NCBI GenBank assembly: GCA_013433145.1
Contig: CM024168.1
Coordinates: 8,440,184 to 8,504,183, forward strand
Direction of reading: 5' to 3'
Origin: Ascaris suum
Lineage: Eukaryota > Nematoda > Chromadorea > Rhabditida > Ascarididae
Length of the DNA stretch: 64,000 bases
Each line of letters begins with the position of its first letter. Positions within the stretch are counted from its first letter, which is position 1. Below are positions 1 to 12,240 of the stretch, piece after piece. The position numbers and the translations under genes are program-made. Under the pieces are notes generated by a model that was given only the letters and a program-made list of their open reading frames with translations, was not told the origin of the DNA and ran no database searches.

Positions 1-1330
1 GGAAAAAGACAGCGAGCACGAGAAGTTGTGCGTGGTACTCGAATTGAGATGCGTCACTGCTGACAGTTTGAGAAAAGTTAACAAGCACTCAGATATTAAT
101 GCATTTCGGTACAGTTGTCGAATTTCGCACTGCAGACACGGATAATGCAGCCGGCATCAACTCATCTCGATGCATCACTGCCAATATATTTTACTCGCTC
201 AGAAGTAACTGCTTACTGTCTTATACAACTTGTGGTGTTTTCAAAATATTACTGTGTAATCCCATTCTTGTAGCACATTTCGTATTCCAATGAAAACGAC
301 ATCATAAGTCGTTGACTTTACATTATAGCAATATTGGAATCACCTAAAGGTTCTCTGGTTGAGTATTTCCCTTTCTTTGCCGAATAGTGTTTTATTGTAC
401 GCTAATTTTGAAATCAGTGAGAACGTAATGGTGAAAGGTTCAGGCGAGGTTACTTTACCCCCAACGAATACATTATTATTAAAGCAAAAATATAAAACGA
501 TGTAGAAAATACCACTGCTCATTATGCAACTATAGAATGAACAAATAGAAATAGGAAACAAAGTGTTTCCTTCTCGAATTTAAACCCGTTGTTTGATGCA
601 GCGAATTTCGAATCGGAAACTTTCTTCGAGCAAATGTTCCATCGTTTTATACAACTTAGTTATACATATTCAAATGAATTCCTCTTGAACATTTTCGGGA
701 CTTTGTTTGAGAGTGATAATGAAACCACTCAAAGAGAAAAAACCACATCAAGGAAGAAGAAAAGACAAGCGTTGGACCTTGTGGAGAAAAAAACCCGCGT
801 TTTTGCGAACAATGCGTTCATTGAGTAAGTTCTCTATGAGGGATGTAATCGCATTGAACCTCAGGCTTTCACAGGAAGTGCGCATATATAAACAACAAGA
901 CTGGTGGCCGGTCGTGATGGGTTAAACAACAATGCGTTCATAACCCACGTGCGTAATTTAATTTTTGTGCTCATAAATAGTTCTCTAAAGAACATACCAA
1001 TGTGATTAACCCAGTTGTCACTGCGAAGGGATATTTATGTCTATTTTACAATGCGTCATGCTGTTACTCTCAGTGCGAAGTTGAGCAGGTGATGAGGCAG
1101 CTGCCGCATGATTTGGAAGCGTAAGACTGCCCCTTTCCTTGTCACAGAATTCGCTTCCCACTGCTTGAATCGCGTGTAAGACAGCAATACATCAGTGGAT
1201 TTCAGGCACGATCGTCTGAAGGGAATGTCGGCGAGCGCAGAGATCAGCGACGAAGAGGCGCGACAGATGATTTTTGAATTAGAAACTGCGTACAATTCTT
1301 TCACCAGATTCCTCCATAGTTCCTGAATGT
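1..1330 (+). other. Coding-like island at the left edge, gene not resolved
   Basis: The first 80 bases are open in a soluble-looking frame (..HEKLCVVLELRCVTADSLRK, then a possible donor gttaac). At 1072-1115, after a good acceptor (ttactctcag), a frame reads CEVEQVMRQLPHDLEA and stops. From 1146 to 1327 the DNA is GC-richer than its surroundings and two plus frames and one minus frame (1056-1304) are open. Joining these pieces would need introns of about 27-30 bp, too short for normal splicing, so they cannot be one simple exon chain. The likeliest reading is the 3' end of a plus-strand gene entering from the left, but no family was recognised. Confidence 0.25.
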
Positions 1331-2072
1331 GTTATTTTATTTCTGATTAGGTGACGGCGATAATGAGATAACGGTAGCTACATCACGTCACCGTTATATT
1401 GCCACAATAACTTCTCTTCTGTTAGCATTCCTAGGCGAGCAACGGAAGCGAATTACGAGCGCGCGGAACGAATTACTCTCGTAAAGGTTACATACCGCAG
1501 AATGCCTTAAGGACTGCTGTTTCACTCAACGCAAGTTAAACATAAAAACATCATATCCTTTGAATATGAGGGCTCGTATGGGAGAGAAATCGTGCCCCTT
1601 AGGGCTGATTTCATATGTCATCATCAACCTTTGTACGCTAATTCCACTTTATCTATTGCTTTTTGTTACCAACACAGGAAGCTGAGATAAATTCGAGGCA
1701 GATCACTACACTACCCAAACTTTTGTGTAGAAGTTCACCATTCTTTGCTTCCAGCTTGTCTGTGTTTCTCCAATTCGCTCATGTGTTAAAAAAGTCAGTT
1801 TTCTGCGCCTTAAGCAGCAGTAATTTAAACTATATTTGCATCCTGGCAACTAGCAGGCTTGTCATTTCGCCAGCCGCAGAAAACAAATGTCAGATAAAAT
1901 GCGACCAAATGTTTCACATTTCGCTGCGTTCTGCCTATCTCATCAAATCGACGGCCCTCATGAGATCCGAACTTCATTCCTCAACCGCCCGTTATTTGTC
2001 ATCTGCTCGACTTTCAACGGCACTCCCATTATTTACTCCTTTGGAGCAAAACTGCTATGAAAAGTAAGAAAC

Positions 2073-2154
<82 letters not shown>

Positions 2155-2226
2155 TAGTAAGAAAAATATAGTGCAAATGGCTACCTTGCACATTCAGAAA
2201 ATATCCACTGGAAGTATCATGGAGAT
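1331..2226. other. 3' flank of EIPR1; no gene recognised apart from a (TA)n array
   Basis: The interval holds a 134-codon plus-strand open frame (1663-2067) with Ser/Leu-rich low-complexity composition and no recognisable motif, followed by a (TA)n array. EIPR1 ends at 2227 on the other strand. No clear polyadenylation signal for EIPR1 is visible immediately after its stop. Confidence 0.4.
2074..2151. repeat. (TA)n microsatellite, about 78 bp, uninterrupted
   Basis: Pure alternating T and A, located just past the 3' end of EIPR1. It can extrude a cruciform, and its length in an assembly is usually unreliable. Confidence 0.97.
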
Positions 2227-5200
2227 TTATAGCTGCAGAATTGCATATTTATGGTGACGTTTCACACGCGATACAATTACTCGACCATCGAATGAAAGTG
2301 ATGCGAATACCCACGGATCATTACCCGCCCATGCACAAGCATAAACCGAATCCTCGTGCTCTTCCACTTTTTCTAATCTCTCGTCATTTAGCCTGAAATG
2401 CTGTAACAATGAAGTCGTTCTACAGAGAAGCGTCCCAGAATGTTTTCTCCTTAGCAATGGTACCTCCACTGATCGCACTGCCCTGTTGTACAGTGAACTT
2501 AGAAAAATTGGTTCTTGGTTGTGAAACTTATAGAAGCCACTAAGCCTCATGGCAAATACGAACAACTTTGCCCCAAGCATTCGACTGGATTGTTGATAAC
2601 GATGTAGAGTTAACTGCGTTCGAGTTTATTCGCTTGTATATAGGCGTTCCAGTTCTGAAGTGCTTTACTGCACTTTTATACAGCTTGCTTTCCACGCTTC
2701 TAACTTTTCGCTTCTGTTGAAAACTTCGTTGCTGAATTAAATGGCCGGCCTCATTTTGCCTCATAAAAATGCTTTACGTAGTAAGTGCTGTTGTGTTCTG
2801 TGATTCTTTTCCAGTTTCATGTTCAAAGATATCTATATTTACCACAACTCGTTTGTCCCTTCTGTGGATCGTTTGAAGACAGCAAAGTGGGGAGATAAAA
2901 TTTTGCTAAAAATTTTTCCCGCAGCCAGTAGATTGCAAACTCATTTTCGTGTTTTCTGTTTGAAGAAATTTCCACTCGGGCTCACTTCCTAATAAAAGCA
3001 GACGAGAATTTGGCCATACCTTTCGCTCCGCTGAATGGAAACTTACTTCGAAGCTCAGTTAATACCACCGCCTAAGATAAAGTAGTAAAATAAACGGCGG
3101 CGAAGCAATGAAGAAGCCGAAATGAAGTGGATGAGATGTGCCAGTGACTGAGACTAGAAAGAGGTCAGTCACCGACGCAACATGATGTGTTCCAACAAAG
3201 AAAGCTTTTGTGCAGAACTGAGAATTTGAGGAAGTTTCTACTAGTGACGAAGGTGCATAGTGCCGTTTGTACATTTCCTCTGTCAAGGAAGAAAAAGCCT
3301 GAAAAGTGCCCTACTTCTCGGTACTGTTAAGAAAAAGGACTCTTCCCGGCCACATGTTGCTTCTCCTCTGTTGAGCATTTAAGGGGAACTAGCCTCTGCG
3401 TAATCGAATCGTTGGTGATCACATCTTCGGTTGCAACGTCTGTGGCTTGAATTGAGTCTGAGCTCAGCGACATCACGCTATTGAGGAAGAGTCGTGCATC
3501 ACTTCCACCCGACAAGATAAGCTGATCGTGGATCGGATTAAAACGGACGCACCAAATCCTTAAATTTCATGAGCCAGTCAAATAAAGCTCGCACGAGTTC
3601 CATTCCGTTCCAATAAATCGTTGTTGCGGCAAACTCGCAGAATAATGCACGACATGATCGGTGGAAAGAAATTGCAACAAGTTAACGACAAGCTCACATC
3701 ATGCATATCTGTGTGATTACAGGTGTTAGGCATTCACTTCCCCTCTTTTTCGCCCATTTCCTGCCAAATCTGACAATACCGCACGCAACAGCTTTTGGCG
3801 CCGACTGCAAGGATGTTTGCGGAATAAAAAAGGTCTTAAACTACGGACAGCATGAAAACACAGAATCCGCATCATTGCACCGTTGGTGCCAAAGGTGCAA
3901 CCTCACTTATTCAAACAAATTCACCATAAATAACAAATTTTTAGCAGCACACCCAACGAACAGGAGAACGCGGGTTTTTGGGTCATCTTATCCTGGCAGC
4001 GTGAATCGAATGCCTCGAATGAGCGTTGGTATTTGAACCCCAAAAAGAAAATCGACGGATCTTGGTCGAAACTGCAGCCTCCAAGAGATTAGGCAACACC
4101 CAAACAAAACCTTATCGTGATTAACACTGTCCATTACTTGCGGAGAGTTGCTATTTAACTCAATCATCGCAGTACGCCGATAGTATTTCGAGCGAATGTG
4201 CAAAAATCGACTCGACGTAGGAAACTATAAACAGAAATTCTGCAAAACTCTCAAGTTTTCGAACTCACTGGCCGGAACTTGAAGAAAAAACAATACGATA
4301 ATAAAAAGAGCAGTTACCAATGTGAATGATCGTGAAGAGTTTTCAGCGGTTCGATCGTTCTGCGAGTATCCCACAGCGCGACCCTGCAATCGTCGCCGCA
4401 AGTCGCTATCGTATATTGCATATTTGGATTGAAATCCATACTCCGCACAGTTGGTGGATTCGCGTCCTTTATTATAAAACTATTCCTGAAAAGAACAACA
4501 GTGCAACGTGCCTTATCCCATCTGCATGTATTCACTTTTTACACATTGCTATAATCGTTATATCGGAAACTTAAGAGTTTACTACTTTTTTGAATGAAAA
4601 CGACTAATGATGGGTCCCCTCTTCCAGTGGTAAAGGATACAAGCATAAAAACTGCATCTTGCCTTCGAGGTGCCACAATATGTCGCATAAAGGCCTCAAG
4701 AGCAATAAAAACTCGCTCACGTCTGTGGTGAAATAAAGAAAAGTCTTCCAATCATTGATGTCGGTCAGTTCCTTTTTTTAAAAACTTCGTTATCTGGAAG
4801 TAGCTCGGTCTTCGAAGCATGAACTGCGATTGCAACGATCGAGGTGGGATATAGCAGTCTATAGCTAATTAACGCACCCATGCGTCGGATGCTAGAACTA
4901 CCATCCTTTCTTCGAGCTTTTTTTCGAACCTGCGGAAATCTCCCGAGAAATGTTATTGCCAGAAATTGGACAACGTTTACAGTCGAGAGAGATTTATACC
5001 TCTGATCGGTCGAGGACTAAGGAAACTGTACCCAGTAGATGAACTTCAGATAGTTTCCCTTCTTGTGATTAAGAGCCCAACGCCTCTTCCCTCTCGGGAT
5101 GAAAATTCAAAGTGCAAGTCGTTGCAACTATTTTTGATGAAGTCATCTAAGGAGTAAAAAGAAACGAATAAATTTACACTCAACTGCAAATCAGCACAGG

Positions 5201-8200
5201 ATGATTCACTATAAGATAAGACAACGATTAGATGTTTTGAGGGTTTCTTACCAAAATAACGATGTGTTTTGACGCCATATTTAAATAATCATTAATACAA
5301 AAGTGCATATGGATTTTATTCGCGATTAGTTTCCCTATTGGCTTTTTGGCCACTTTGGAAATGAGAACTTCGCTTTCGGAGGGTAAACCATGAACTTAAT
5401 CAGGCAGGTGAGAACGACCTGGAAGCAGAAGTAACAAAGCCACTTTTATATATTTGAAAAAGAAAATCATATATTTCACATAGAAGGTCTTATGAGTCAA
5501 TCAATCACTGAGAAGTAAAAGTGACTGGAAAAAATTCTAGAGCCATTATGGGAAATGACCTCAAGGATGGGCTTCAACACTGTTGTGAGCAACAGTGCAA
5601 TAAACGGCATCCAGCAATTCAGCGCACAATTCAGAGTGTCTTGCAGATGTCCGTGCCACAAACATACAGGTAAACTCAAGTCATGACACCTAATGCCTCT
5701 TTGCTTCATGTTCTTATTTTTTATGGATTTTACTTTCGTTATTTTTTCGTTTATTACTCATCGCAACAAGTCTGTTCGTTGGTGAACCTGAAACTTTCCT
5801 TAAAAGACTGCCCCTAATTCATCAAAACCCGCCTCGAATTCATCAAAACACGGAACAAGCTAGGTGCACAAGCCGAGTTAACATTTAAAACGATCAGTTC
5901 GTGGACTAGTTTAACTACTTTGGCGACAACCATATCGATATACGTTAATCAGTTTAACGATGTTTAAAGCAATGTTATTCATAGTGCATGCATAGTATTC
6001 TTGTTCGAGAACAACCCAAAAAGTCATATTTGCAACTATTGCTTTCAGTCTTTTTTGAATTAACAAGAGAGTTCAAGAGATGCCCTCGATCAGGATGGGG
6101 TTTAAATCAAGAGTTTTGCGCATATAGAAATCAACTAACTCTAGTGAACGCATATCAATTGCCCTGATATCACCATCACAAGCCACTCCTAATGTGTTCC
6201 CATTGAAATGCGGATTCCACGCGATCGCATTGATATTTCCTTTCGATCCCATCGGCGATGACTCCGTGATCTTAACTTTTAATAAATTGGGATAAGCATG
6301 TTATCGTGTAGCGCACAAATCTCTATAACAAACAGCATTTGACACTAAAAACTGACTGATCTTACCACTCCTCTTTATTACCTGGATGATGTCCCATACT
6401 ACCTGCCGTTACACCTAGTATTCCTCACATAACAATAAAAAATGGAGCAGAAGTTCCACTATGCTCTCGGTTTCAAATATTTTGGATTTTTTGGCTATCA
6501 AACTATTACGACCATCATCACGTGGCAACTGCGATCAGCACTTCGTATGCTGTTGTAGAAAAAAAGGTACTAATAAGAGTTGAGTATGAACTTATTTCGA
6601 ACTTATGATTGGTTGCTCATCCACTATGAGTAAGGTCTTCAGCGAGGGTCTACATTGGAAGGTTTGGAGCGGAATATATATAAAGTCTTCAAAATGTCTA
6701 TGCCTTCTTCCAAACTATTTGCCCTTTGGGCTAAAATTTGGGATGCGAAAACCTGAGAGGAGACGGTTATTGTGCACGGCGTGAAAAGATGTACAATTCA
6801 TGCTTTAAAGCATCTTCAGATGTTGGTCCCTTCTACTGCGCCCTTACCTCCCTGATGCCTAGATGACAGGTGAACCTGCTTATCAGTGCTGATCCCTCAA
6901 ATAACTGCCTTGTTTGTTTCATCATTAACACGGACGCCTTTCTATTGTTCCCTGCGTCTAGGGGGGGGGGGGGTATTTACGTCTTCTTAAGAAAACTGAA
7001 CAAAGCTTTGCTAGCACAATGCACTGCACTGAAAAATCAAAACAAATAAGCCACAAAAAGGTGAAAACCAGCCCACTTTTAAAGAGTTGCAAACATCAAC
7101 GAAATGAACTGTTTTGTCAGTAACTATCGCAGCTCTTTGACCATCCGGACTGAACTCGAAACTGAAAAATGCAGCAGTGTGATTCAACTAAATTTGCATT
7201 AGCAGAATTCAGTGAATTCAGTTAATCGAATTATGCATAGCCAAGGAAAACAAGGGCACACACAACCGTAACTGAAGGGAGGCTATCCAGGATCGTAAGG
7301 AGAGGGAAAATACCACGAAGGTTGGCCGACGCCAAGATATAACAGTTGTGATCGCATCATCCGCATCAAAAAAAAGAAAAAACGGGCAAGGATGCATAAC
7401 AAGTTTAAGGAATGCATGGAAAAATTTTAGAATACGATGCGCTAGGTTCAGAGAAAGGGTGATACTAAATCGACTAAAGGGGCAAAAAAGCATTTTTTCC
7501 CCCTTCTTTAGCCACAGTCCGCAACGCCTCTCCTCCCACCTACCGTCGCATTTGATTTTCGGAGATCAGAGATAATCCAACACGAATCCTGTGTCAGTTC
7601 CAAGTCCTGTTTGCCTACTGCAATGAGGATTTACTAGTAGTGAGTCGAACAGACCTTAACCACCTCTCGAATGCAACTGCATTTACTGATAAACAGTCTA
7701 AATACGTAAAGACCAAATATAAACTCGAAATTTTTTGAGAATTAGTTTCTGTTAATTCCAGATTCCCTTTAAATATGTATTCAAATCATTAAGGCATCCA
7801 TTTATTAGGACGTTCAATAACTTCGAAATATTATTCCCACTGAATTGAAATAATGTCGGGGAAATGTTGATTTTCGCAGTCCCACAAACAACAGCCAGTA
7901 AAAGAGGTTCACCAACGCGTTAAAAAAATGATGCAAATCTACAACAAAACAAATGCAAAAATTAAATTTCACAATGTGCTTTTGGTCGAGCCAAGCGCCA
8001 TTTCTCAAGAAAAAAATTTAAAGTGGTTTATAAATTACAAAAGCCCGAATTCCTATGTGCACGGCCCCATGCACTTTTTTAAAGTTGGCAGAGTCGTTTT
8101 ACCTAGCAATTAAGTGATGCTTGATTTCCATTCAAAAAAAAGGAATATTTTCACTTACGACGAACATTTCTTAACTTCCGATGGTGAATGAAAGGCGGCA

Positions 8201-10785
8201 ATTGTGGAAAGGGAACCGGCTTCCGCATCAATTTTCCATACCGTTGCACTTGACTCCAGTTTTCCAGTCCCTATAACATCAAAATATATTACCAACTTCT
8301 GGAGAATAACTTCGAACTCAGATCCACTTCACTCAACCCACAATCGGTGAACCCGTGGATGTTTCCCAGACCTCAAATTATGTATAGACGGTATTTTGCA
8401 TGGAACACTGCTTCAACAACAACGTCAATCAAAAGCAGTGACACGTTGCGATGAGTAATCACAACTTCAGGTGGACATAAAAAGCAAGCAGATAAACGAA
8501 AGGACTATAATGTTCAGAAGACACCTGTTCCAGGCCGTTACCTTGCTCCATGTCTCTCAACGAAAACCACACCTTTATCCTCACCGCTTCTCCAGTTCCT
8601 TCTAAATTCCACCCGAAAGCATGAATTCAACGCTGAGAAAGCTCACAACATGAATGACACGTAGCAACGATGTCCGAGTGAAGAGGAGAGCTGGCCAGAT
8701 GCCACACCTCGCCGGCAGGATGTGCAAACGATCGCTTTGATATTTGCAGCCAATCGTCGTCCACTTCGAGCATGCACAACTGCAAGCTGCCCTTTTAGCA
8801 AAAAGAGGCATCTGGAAAGGACCAGCAGAATTGGAAGTCAACAATACCAATATCAGTTATGAAAGATTAAGCTAGGTACCCGTAAGATATGGTGAAAAGA
8901 TAAGTGGCAACACTAGCATCGTACGAATAGTTAGACGAAAGGCACGACCGGTAGCTCGAGAACCACAGGTAAAACAAAAACTAGTTTCTTTTTCATATCA
9001 CTTGTGGCTCTTTTCAATTTTACCTTTGTGATCGACAGTGAAGCTTTTATTTTGTTGCAGACATTTCGATTTCGTTTATTTCGCATTCTCCTCTGAAGGA
9101 TGAAATAACTTTTCTTTGCCGGAAACAGAAAGAAATGGACAGTGAGTCTCGCAAGAATGCGCCTGTTTTCAGCCATCTAATAGTTCAGAAAAGATACTGC
9201 AGTCGCTATCCGTAAATTACTACCATCCAATGTTTTACGATAACAAACGTTCTCTACCTCCTCTCAGTTCACTTACCGAATCATTTCTAACCCATAAGCT
9301 AATGGCTATATCAAAGTATCACGCGTTATTTCATCTTGTCGCTTCTTAATAGCAACGCAGCAACTGCTCCTATTTGCCTAATCTTAGCCGAGTAATAAAG
9401 TCCACCTACTTCGTGCCCAAAGATAATTACCGAGTTGTACAAAAAGCATTAACGCGCTCTTCATAGAACACAATGTTTACAGAGAAGCACTTCCCTGCTT
9501 CACATACCTGCGAATGCAGCTTTGACACTGCGAGGACACTCATCTCAGGCGACCAACACTGTGGACTTTGTGCTAGAATCGAGAATCGAAACCATTAAAT
9601 TTTAATCCAGCAATTCCAACTTTTTGACTTTCAGCTGGAAAGAACGGCTGCACTGAGACGGGTGACGCAACGACCAGAGCTATGCGATCGTTAGAACGTC
9701 ATAATGTCGGCTCTCCCAGTGGCTCTACCCGATTTTAACCGCGAATTTCAGATAGCTCTGAGAATAACCCGAAGACTCCGAGATTCAAAACTACTACAAG
9801 AACTCCGGAAAGCTCCGCATTCAGGGGAATCCTGAGAATGTCCAGAAGGCCTCGAAGTTTGAAGGGTTCCGGGGAAGTTTAGAAAGCTCCCACTGTTCAG
9901 CGTCCCTGAGGACAGAACGTCTTCTTAGCTTTTGTGAACATCAAAAGTTTGATCCAAAAAGAATGCAACGAGAGTCAATTCCATCACCACTGAAACTAAA
10001 TATCCCTTAATCCGAATTTCATCCTTCCATCATATCTTATAGCACCTCCAAGATGTAAAGTTTGAGGCACTTCAAGAGCTTTTGTAGGGCGTTCGAAGCC
10101 AGGTCCAGTCCAAGAATTCTCTAAGATACTGCACTTTGCCGCTCAATCGTACATTTTTCCCACCTCAACTTTATGGTTTAGGTCTACCCCATAGTTTTCA
10201 GAACAGGCATTGAGAAATGATCAAAATTCACTTCCTTCTCATTAAGTTTACTTGCATTATTTCTCTTATGTCTCCACCTTCCGCATCCTTCGCTTCTTTG
10301 ATTACCCCCCCCCCCCCACCTCCTTTTTCTCGGTCATCCCAAATACCTTCCGCCACTTAGCTCACAAATGCTCATCTGATAATGCCATGCCACTGTGAAA
10401 CGTTCTGAGAGTCCTTTTCGTTGGCATTGTTCATAACACACTGTTAATTACATACTACAATAAATATGACCAAGTTCTCATCCTGATCTATAAACTCGGG
10501 ATACGATATAATCAGGTGGAGAAAACCAGTTCACAAAGGTAAATAACTACATACTGCGTGCTTGTTTGTTTTTCACCTTCCTTCCGGTTTGCGCTTCAAA
10601 GTTATGCTGATGATGATGAGAGATGACGCAGGTATAAAACAATAAAGTTGCAAGCAAACCTGATTATCCTGTTTCAGCGAAAGTGTCCCTACGAGAAATA
10701 ACGTTCTCTCCTGTTCGGCTGGCACTCCTACAAGACACCTCGTCTGCAGATCAATACCATACATCAGCGATAGCGGCTCACCCAT
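2227..10785 (-). CDS. eipr-1: EIPR1/TSSC1-like WD40 protein, eight exons, complete
   Basis: Exons in transcript order: 10785-10660, 8779-8647, 8270-8159, 7161-7095, 6270-6140, 4485-4318, 3558-3394, 2392-2227. They total 1068 bp (355 residues plus TAA) and all phases close. Seen: a conserved start (MGEPLSLMYGIDLQ), FLVGTLSLKQDNQ, the HPAGEVWHLASSP block in exon 2, DFNPNMQYTIATCGDDC followed by LWDTR (residues about 227-231), RFNPIHDQLILSGGSD, and a closing EEHEDSVYACAW..DPWVFASLSFDGRVIVSRV. Human EIPR1 carries the same blocks in the same order and is about 387 residues long, so length and order fit. Family knowledge: EIPR1 is a seven-blade propeller that binds the EARP/GARP tether (VPS50-53) and acts in endosomal recycling and dense-core vesicle cargo sorting; in C. 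elegans it works in neurons. Residues about 285-296 form an acidic linker where the human protein also has an acidic insert. Oddities: intron 7 is GC-AG, and some acceptors are weak (gttaag, tttaag). An AG suitable for spliced-leader addition lies 20-33 bp upstream of the ATG. Confidence 0.93.
6961..6973. repeat. poly(G) tract, 13 bases
   Basis: A run of 13 G on the plus strand (C on the EIPR1 sense strand), inside the EIPR1 intron between exons 4 and 5. Length is likely polymorphic or a sequencing-sensitive site. Confidence 0.95.
9750..9910. repeat. Degenerate minisatellite, period about 35 bp, roughly four copies
   Basis: Reading 9756-9905, a unit containing gaga/agaa, tcc.gaaagctcc and ttca.ggg recurs about every 33-38 bases (near 9756, 9796, 9829 and 9867). 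Copies differ at many positions. It lies in EIPR1 intron 1 and is not coding in a consistent frame. Confidence 0.55.
10306..10318. repeat. poly(C) tract
   Basis: A run of about 13 C in EIPR1 intron 1 within a wider pyrimidine-rich stretch (10264-10335). Confidence 0.9.
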
Positions 10786-10803
10786 TTTTATCGACAAGTG
10801 GCC

Positions 10804-10818
10804 CTGTTGAGCACAACT
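10804..10818 (-). promoter_or_regulatory. Candidate spliced-leader acceptors of the EIPR1 gene
   Basis: Two AGs precede the predicted ATG on the minus strand: ttattttag (AG at 10817-10818) and ctcaacag (AG at 10804-10805). The first has the better pyrimidine context. Either would leave a short leader, as is usual in nematodes. Choice between them is not possible from sequence. Confidence 0.3.
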
Positions 10819-11410
10819 AAAATAAAATTCCGTCACAGCAACGCAAAGAAGTTCACTTGAGAAACTCAACGACATTTTTTGTAGAAGTATGCAAAATGTT
10901 GCAAGTACAACAGATTTGAAAAAGCGATGTCGTGGAGACTTAAAAACGCGGATGCGGTAATGCTATCGAAGTGCAAACATTATGAACGAAATACTAGCGC
11001 AGACAGTACTAGACTCCCGTTTGATAATCTCATTCAAGCGAAGGATATGAACGAACAAGGCAACAAATAAGAAAAATACGTCAAGCAAGGATTCGATGAT
11101 CTAGAACAGTGAAGTGATTAATTCACCATCGAACACAAAAGCCTACAGATTCACAATTAAACAACAAGGACCAGGACAAACATATGATATCCCAACACTT
11201 GCAGCTCGGACATTCGAGGTTTTTGGGAAACGATACATAACATGTTCACCCAGCAATATACCAAAACAACTACGCCCCAGACAGTGCCCCCTTCTCTCCC
11301 TCAACCACGCCCCCTCCCTCCTCTCCTTCCGAATGACCCCAGTACTTTATAACACTACAGTACAATAAGTTGCCCCTACAGCTGCATATTTTTCTTATCC
11401 CCCCCTACTA

Positions 11411-11452
11411 CGCCGCCTGGACATTTCTAAGCTGTCCAGCCCTCGGCGGCGC
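11411..11452. repeat. Two-part GC-rich inverted repeat (hairpin)
   Basis: cgccgcc at 11411 pairs with ggcggcg at 11445-11451, and inside it ctggaca pairs with tgtccag around a loop of about 9 bases, with one asymmetric bulge (about 6 bases) between the two stems. This is much stronger pairing than expected in the surrounding AT-rich DNA. Whether it is transcribed is unknown. Confidence 0.6.
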
Positions 11453-11929
11453 ACTTGTCTTGTGACTCCCCACTACATATTATGCTTACTATGACCGCTA
11501 CACAAGGTTCATAGATCTGCACTTTTTCGTTAGAGATGAAAGTGTGGGAAATTCGAATTTTCTGCAAAAAGAGCGCTGGCGGTGGTAGGGAATGAAATGT
11601 TTTAAGGGCAGTATGAAATGGGGGAGCGGAGTCGTCATGTCAGCGTCTCATTTTAGTATAGCAAAGCTCGCACGAAGGTGGGGCCTTTGTTCGTCATGAT
11701 CAAGCACTCTACACCACACAGGTCTCTTGTACCACACATTTACTCAGAAAAAATGACCGTGACCTAATTGTTTTCCGTACGTAAATAAAAGCAGCCGTTG
11801 ATGTCGTCTACTTCATCCCCAGTGGCTAATTAGATGAGCTAACTAGATCAACAGCGTAAACGGTTATCGACACATTCGCGTGACGGGCAGTGGTCTTAAT
11901 TATAGCAGTTGCACGAGGTATAACAGCAG

Positions 11930-12240
11930 TGTCGAGCTTAGACGGTCAAGTGCGACGAGAATACACATGAGTAGCACGCAGTAAGGATAACGGTCGATCG
12001 CGACACGGACGATTGCAATGCGGACGCATAACGCGTACAATGGTCACTGCTCCATGTCGAATCTTTCGGCTGGACGTCTTCGTCGTCAAGTTATCAACGT
12101 ATGGGCAAGATTTGCATCTTATGACGTGCGGTTTTCTCGGTTCAAAAATGCTGCTTTTGTTAGACGAAATATCTGAGTTGAATGTTGGTGTTCGATGTGA
12201 CATCTGCAATCGGTTTCCTCGCAACTACCGGCCTGGCAGT
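11930..12240. other. GC- and CpG-rich island with open frames on both strands
   Basis: Unlike its surroundings, this 300-bp segment is rich in CpG and in cgN trinucleotides. A minus frame (11946-12224) and a plus frame (12013-12303) are both open. The minus frame holds a CxxC (CKSCPY) and many Arg. It could be a coding exon, an element relic or a promoter-type island about 1.2 kb upstream of EIPR1. No family recognised. Confidence 0.35.

Noticed and set aside
1663..2067. 134-codon plus-strand open frame
   Set aside because: Ser/Leu-rich, no motif, no clear start or splice signals, and it runs into a TA array just past the EIPR1 stop.
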